A DNA stretch of 6,289 nucleotides from Candidatus Peregrinibacteria bacterium (lineage in GTDB: Bacteria; Patescibacteriota; Gracilibacteria; UM-FILTER-43-11): assembly GCA_030618315.1 (NCBI GenBank), contig JAUXDO010000067.1:1-6289 (forward strand), read 5' to 3'. The position numbers and the translations under genes are program-made. The notes under the pieces are model-generated. The model saw only the letters and a list, made by a program, of their open reading frames with translations. It was not told where the DNA came from and searched no databases. Below are positions 4,172 through 6,289 of this stretch, piece after piece. How positions within the stretch are numbered: the first letter of the stretch is position 1; the number at the start of each line of letters is the position of its first letter.

Positions 4172-6289
4172 ATGAAAAAGATATTTGCCTGGAGCCTTTC
4201 CCTAATTTTATTAATTAATTTTTCATTTGTAGTTCTAGCGGAGGATGTTTCTGTGGAGGAATTGATTTCTGAAGATCAAATACTCACGGTAGGCGAACAA
4301 GCGCTTGTTCACCTGCAAGATAACGAGATTATTGATCTAATAGAAATACCTATTGAGGAATCGGTTGAGGAACCAATTCCGATTGTTGAACCGATTGTTG
4401 AACCGATTGAGGAACCGGTTGAAGAGCCAGTTGACCCGCCAATCGAAGAGTCAATTGAGGAACAGGTTGAACCACCAGTCGAAGAATCAATTGAGGAGCC
4501 TGTTGAGGAACCACTTCCAACTGAAGAGCCGATTGAGGAACCAATTGAGGAACTCCCGCTTAGCGGGGTTGAAACTGTTTATTTATATTTTTCTGAGATT
4601 GCATGGATGGGGACAGAGGCGTCGGCAAATGATGAGTGGATTGAAATCTATAATCCGAATATCTTTGAGGTTGATTTGGATGGGTGGATTATTGGGAGTC
4701 CTGATTCCGATTTTGAGATTATATTGGAGGGGGTTATTGATCCAGAATCATATTTTTTATTAGAACGTACGGATGATACATCAGTTGCTGATGTTGATGC
4801 TGATCAGATTTATACAGGTGCTTTGAGTAATGATGGGGTGTTTTTGCAGTTAATCAATCCATTAGAATTTGTTATTGATGAGGTTGATATGTGGCATGCA
4901 GGGGATAATGAAACTAAGGCTACAATGTCCAGATGTGATTTTGATTTATCCGGATCAGATGTTTTGGCTTGGTGTGACGGTGAGGTTTTTGGGTCACCGA
5001 AAGAAGAGAATATTTGTTATGTTCCGATTGTTGATCTGATTGTTGACCCACCGCCTAGCGGGGTTAATAATCCACCAGTTCCAATTATTGAAATACAGGG
5101 GGATACTAATTATATGCATGTTAATGTGACGGGTGAAGATAGTTATGATTCCGATGGTGATTCCATTACTTATTTTTGGGATTATGGTGATGGTTTTATC
5201 AGCACAGACGAGAATCCAAAAAGTTATTATTACGCAACCCCTGGAGAGAAAAATATTATTTTGACTGTAACGGATGAGTTTGGATTAAGTGAGTCTGCTA
5301 GTGCAATTTTTATAGCGAAAGAAAAAGTAGTAAGCTCTGGTGGTGGCACTACGATTGTTTATATGCCTGAGTCATCCGAACCTCCAAAAAGCTATTCTGA
5401 GGGTGTTATAGTGTTTGATAGCGCATTACCAAATCCGGATGGAACGGATAGAGGGTTTGAATTAATCAAAATAAAAAATACGACGAATGTGACAATAGAT
5501 TTAAAAGATTGGAAAATTGTTGATGCCGGAGATAATAAAAAAATATTCGATTCAATTAATGTACCATCAAATTCATTACTGCAAATTAATCAGGCTGATT
5601 TTAAGATAATTTTAAATAATAGCGATGAGGAGTTGATGCTATATGATCCATCCGGTAATTTAATCGATGAAATGAGTTGGGATGATTCGCAGTCCGGCCA
5701 ATGGGTGCCAAATCTCTCATTTTTATATGATGGCATCATGGCATCAGTTACAGGTGTGGTTGATGGTGATACTTTCAAAGTTGATTTGGGTGATTATAAT
5801 TTTTCAGTCAGGATGATTGGTATTGATACACCTGAAACAGTTCATCCCGATAAATCAGTTGAGGATTATGGTATTGAGGCATCAAACTATCTGAAAAATT
5901 TGCTAGAGGGGCAGTCGATTACGTTAGAGTTTGATGAAGATAAAATGGATGTTTATGGTCGATTGCTTGCATATGTTTATTTGGATGACTCTTTTGTGAA
6001 TGCGGATATTATCAAAAATGGAATTGGGTTTGTGTATGACCGTTTTCCATTTAAATATTTGGATGATTTTATTCGATATGAGGAGGAGGCGAGGTTGAGC
6101 GGGGTTGGGATTTGGGAAGGGGGAGCCGAAAACGCGCAATCGATTGCACGCATTCAGGAGGAAGGTGATGAGGAATTGGATGATTTGGATGATGACATTG
6201 AAAATCTCGAGGATTCCGAAGGCGAGATTCATGAATCTCGCCTTCTTGGGGGTGAGGAGTGTTTATCCGACCACCTCAAAATCGATTCC
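4172..6289 (+). CDS. Secreted LTD-PKD-LTD-thermonuclease protein (3' end outside window)
   Basis: The reading frame stays open for 706 codons to the window edge. A signal peptide (1-23, cleavage after VLA) is followed by a Glu/Pro/Ile/Val-rich stalk (about 57-127), a first lamin-tail-like domain (about 139-282, with SEIAW and NDEWIEIYN), a PKD domain (about 299-383, with FWDYGDG), a second lamin-tail-like domain (about 411-512, with GFELIKIKN) and a staphylococcal-nuclease domain (about 525-650). The nuclease shows DGDT (531-534), R547, D552 and E555 in VRMIGIDTPET, and YGR with R597. These correspond to the metal ligands D21 and D40 and the catalytic R35, E43 and R87 of the Staphylococcus enzyme, so activity is expected. 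An acidic tail follows. It should degrade DNA or RNA outside the cell, with Ca2+. There is no Shine-Dalgarno sequence; transcription probably comes from 3547-3575. Confidence 0.93.
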   Translation, partial: MKKIFAWSLSLILLINFSFVVLAEDVSVEELISEDQILTVGEQALVHLQDNEIIDLIEIPIEESVEEPIPIVEPIVEPIEEPVEEPVDPPIEESIEEQVEPPVEESIEEPVEEPLPTEEPIEEPIEELPLSGVETVYLYFSEIAWMGTEASANDEWIEIYNPNIFEVDLDGWIIGSPDSDFEIILEGVIDPESYFLLERTDDTSVADVDADQIYTGALSNDGVFLQLINPLEFVIDEVDMWHAGDNETKATMSRCDFDLSGSDVLAWCDGEVFGSPKEENICYVPIVDLIVDPPPSGVNNPPVPIIEIQGDTNYMHVNVTGEDSYDSDGDSITYFWDYGDGFISTDENPKSYYYATPGEKNIILTVTDEFGLSESASAIFIAKEKVVSSGGGTTIVYMPESSEPPKSYSEGVIVFDSALPNPDGTDRGFELIKIKNTTNVTIDLKDWKIVDAGDNKKIFDSINVPSNSLLQINQADFKIILNNSDEELMLYDPSGNLIDEMSWDDSQSGQWVPNLSFLYDGIMASVTGVVDGDTFKVDLGDYNFSVRMIGIDTPETVHPDKSVEDYGIEASNYLKNLLEGQSITLEFDEDKMDVYGRLLAYVYLDDSFVNADIIKNGIGFVYDRFPFKYLDDFIRYEEEARLSGVGIWEGGAENAQSIARIQEEGDEELDDLDDDIENLEDSEGEIHESRLLGGEECLSDHLKIDS
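4340..4552 (+). repeat. Low-complexity repeats coding a Glu-Pro stalk
   Basis: Imperfect tandem copies of GTTGAGGAACC- and ATTGAGGAACC-like units encode irregular (V/I)EEP, (V/I)EPI and EES motifs. The segment separates the signal peptide from the first folded domain and is likely an extended spacer at the cell surface. Copy number is likely to vary between strains by slippage. Confidence 0.8.
4555..4567. repeat. GC-rich palindrome at a domain border (1)
   Basis: CCCGCTTAGCGGG is palindromic around its central base and encodes part of LPLSGV, exactly where the Glu-Pro stalk meets the first lamin-tail domain. A related palindrome recurs at 5051-5061. Confidence 0.55.
5051..5061. repeat. GC-rich palindrome at a domain border (2)
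   Basis: CCGCCTAGCGG has 4-bp arms round CTA and is followed, as in the first copy, by GGTT. It encodes PPSGV at the entry to the PKD domain. Both copies share AGCGGGGTT in the same reading frame. Confidence 0.5.
6218..6245. repeat. 28-bp perfect palindrome inside the nuclease gene
   Basis: Positions 6218-6245 read identically on both strands, centred on CATG. As RNA this gives a 12-bp stem with a 4-nt loop, with core GGCGAGATT/AATCTCGCC. It lies in frame in the tail after the thermonuclease domain and encodes about nine residues (EGEIHESRL). No T-tract follows, so it is not an ordinary terminator. It resembles REP-like or Rickettsia-type palindromic elements inserted into ORFs. Confidence 0.85.

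Noticed and set aside
4353..4763. Plus-strand Arg/Leu/Asn-rich frame across the stalk
   Set aside because: It is a shifted reading of the Glu-Pro-coding repeats and overlaps the secreted protein; its composition is an artefact of the repeat. The Gln/Pro-rich minus-strand frame at 4350-4544 is the same artefact.
6098..6106. Third AGCGGGGTT in the nuclease domain
   Set aside because: It has no palindrome partner, and the encoded SGVGIW fits the normal end of thermonuclease domains.
6250..6289. tRNA-like ending with ATCGATTCC at the window edge
   Set aside because: The T-loop does not fit the consensus, no acceptor or anticodon arm is visible, and the protein frame is open through it.

Overview
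The window is AT-rich, with intergenic DNA even more so, and carries five protein genes. The mix points to a bacterium of the Candidate Phyla Radiation (Patescibacteria, Parcubacteria-like): a single-repeat PUR protein, RNase Y, a stand-alone S23-type four-helix bundle protein and a secreted lamin-tail/PKD/thermonuclease protein. Promoters look sigma70-like (TTGACA-17-TACAAT, TATAAT boxes), which argues against Bacteroidota, where PUR and S23 proteins also occur. None of the five start codons has a clear Shine-Dalgarno sequence. The lineage is an inference from gene content.

Layout: 1-90 holds short repeats and a promoter. 141-437 (+) is the PUR-type nucleic-acid-binding protein. It converges on rny (565-2127, -), and the two share a bidirectional terminator wrapped in 25-nt inverted arms made of 7-nt units. 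2128-3143 is a 1-kb stretch without a convincing protein gene, but it is not featureless. A strong plus-strand promoter (2493-2521) and a strong UUCG-capped terminator (3006-3043) delimit a ~515-nt transcript with strong local hairpins and no good ORF, a candidate large noncoding RNA. It converges on a small unknown gene (3144-3443, -). The two terminators share a 13-bp inverted repeat around a GC-rich palindrome.

3444-3740 is a divergent promoter region. The plus-strand promoter (3547-3575) drives a leader with several hairpins, then the four-helix bundle gene (3741-4109), then a large secreted protein (4172 to the window end, incomplete). The four-helix gene is enclosed by 25-nt inverted arms (24/25 paired) of the same 7-nt-periodic type as those round the first terminator. 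This recalls the intervening sequences of 23S rRNA, in which S23 proteins are encoded in the loop of a long hairpin. The element appears to sit between the promoter/leader and the secreted nuclease gene.

The genes do not form one pathway. Two act on RNA (PUR, RNase Y), one is a probable RNA-element-associated protein, and the large one is probably an extracellular Ca-dependent nuclease that could feed a host-dependent cell with nucleotides. The main points of interest are the heptad inverted-array elements, the orphan RNA, and GC-rich palindromes, some of them inside the nuclease reading frame at domain borders.
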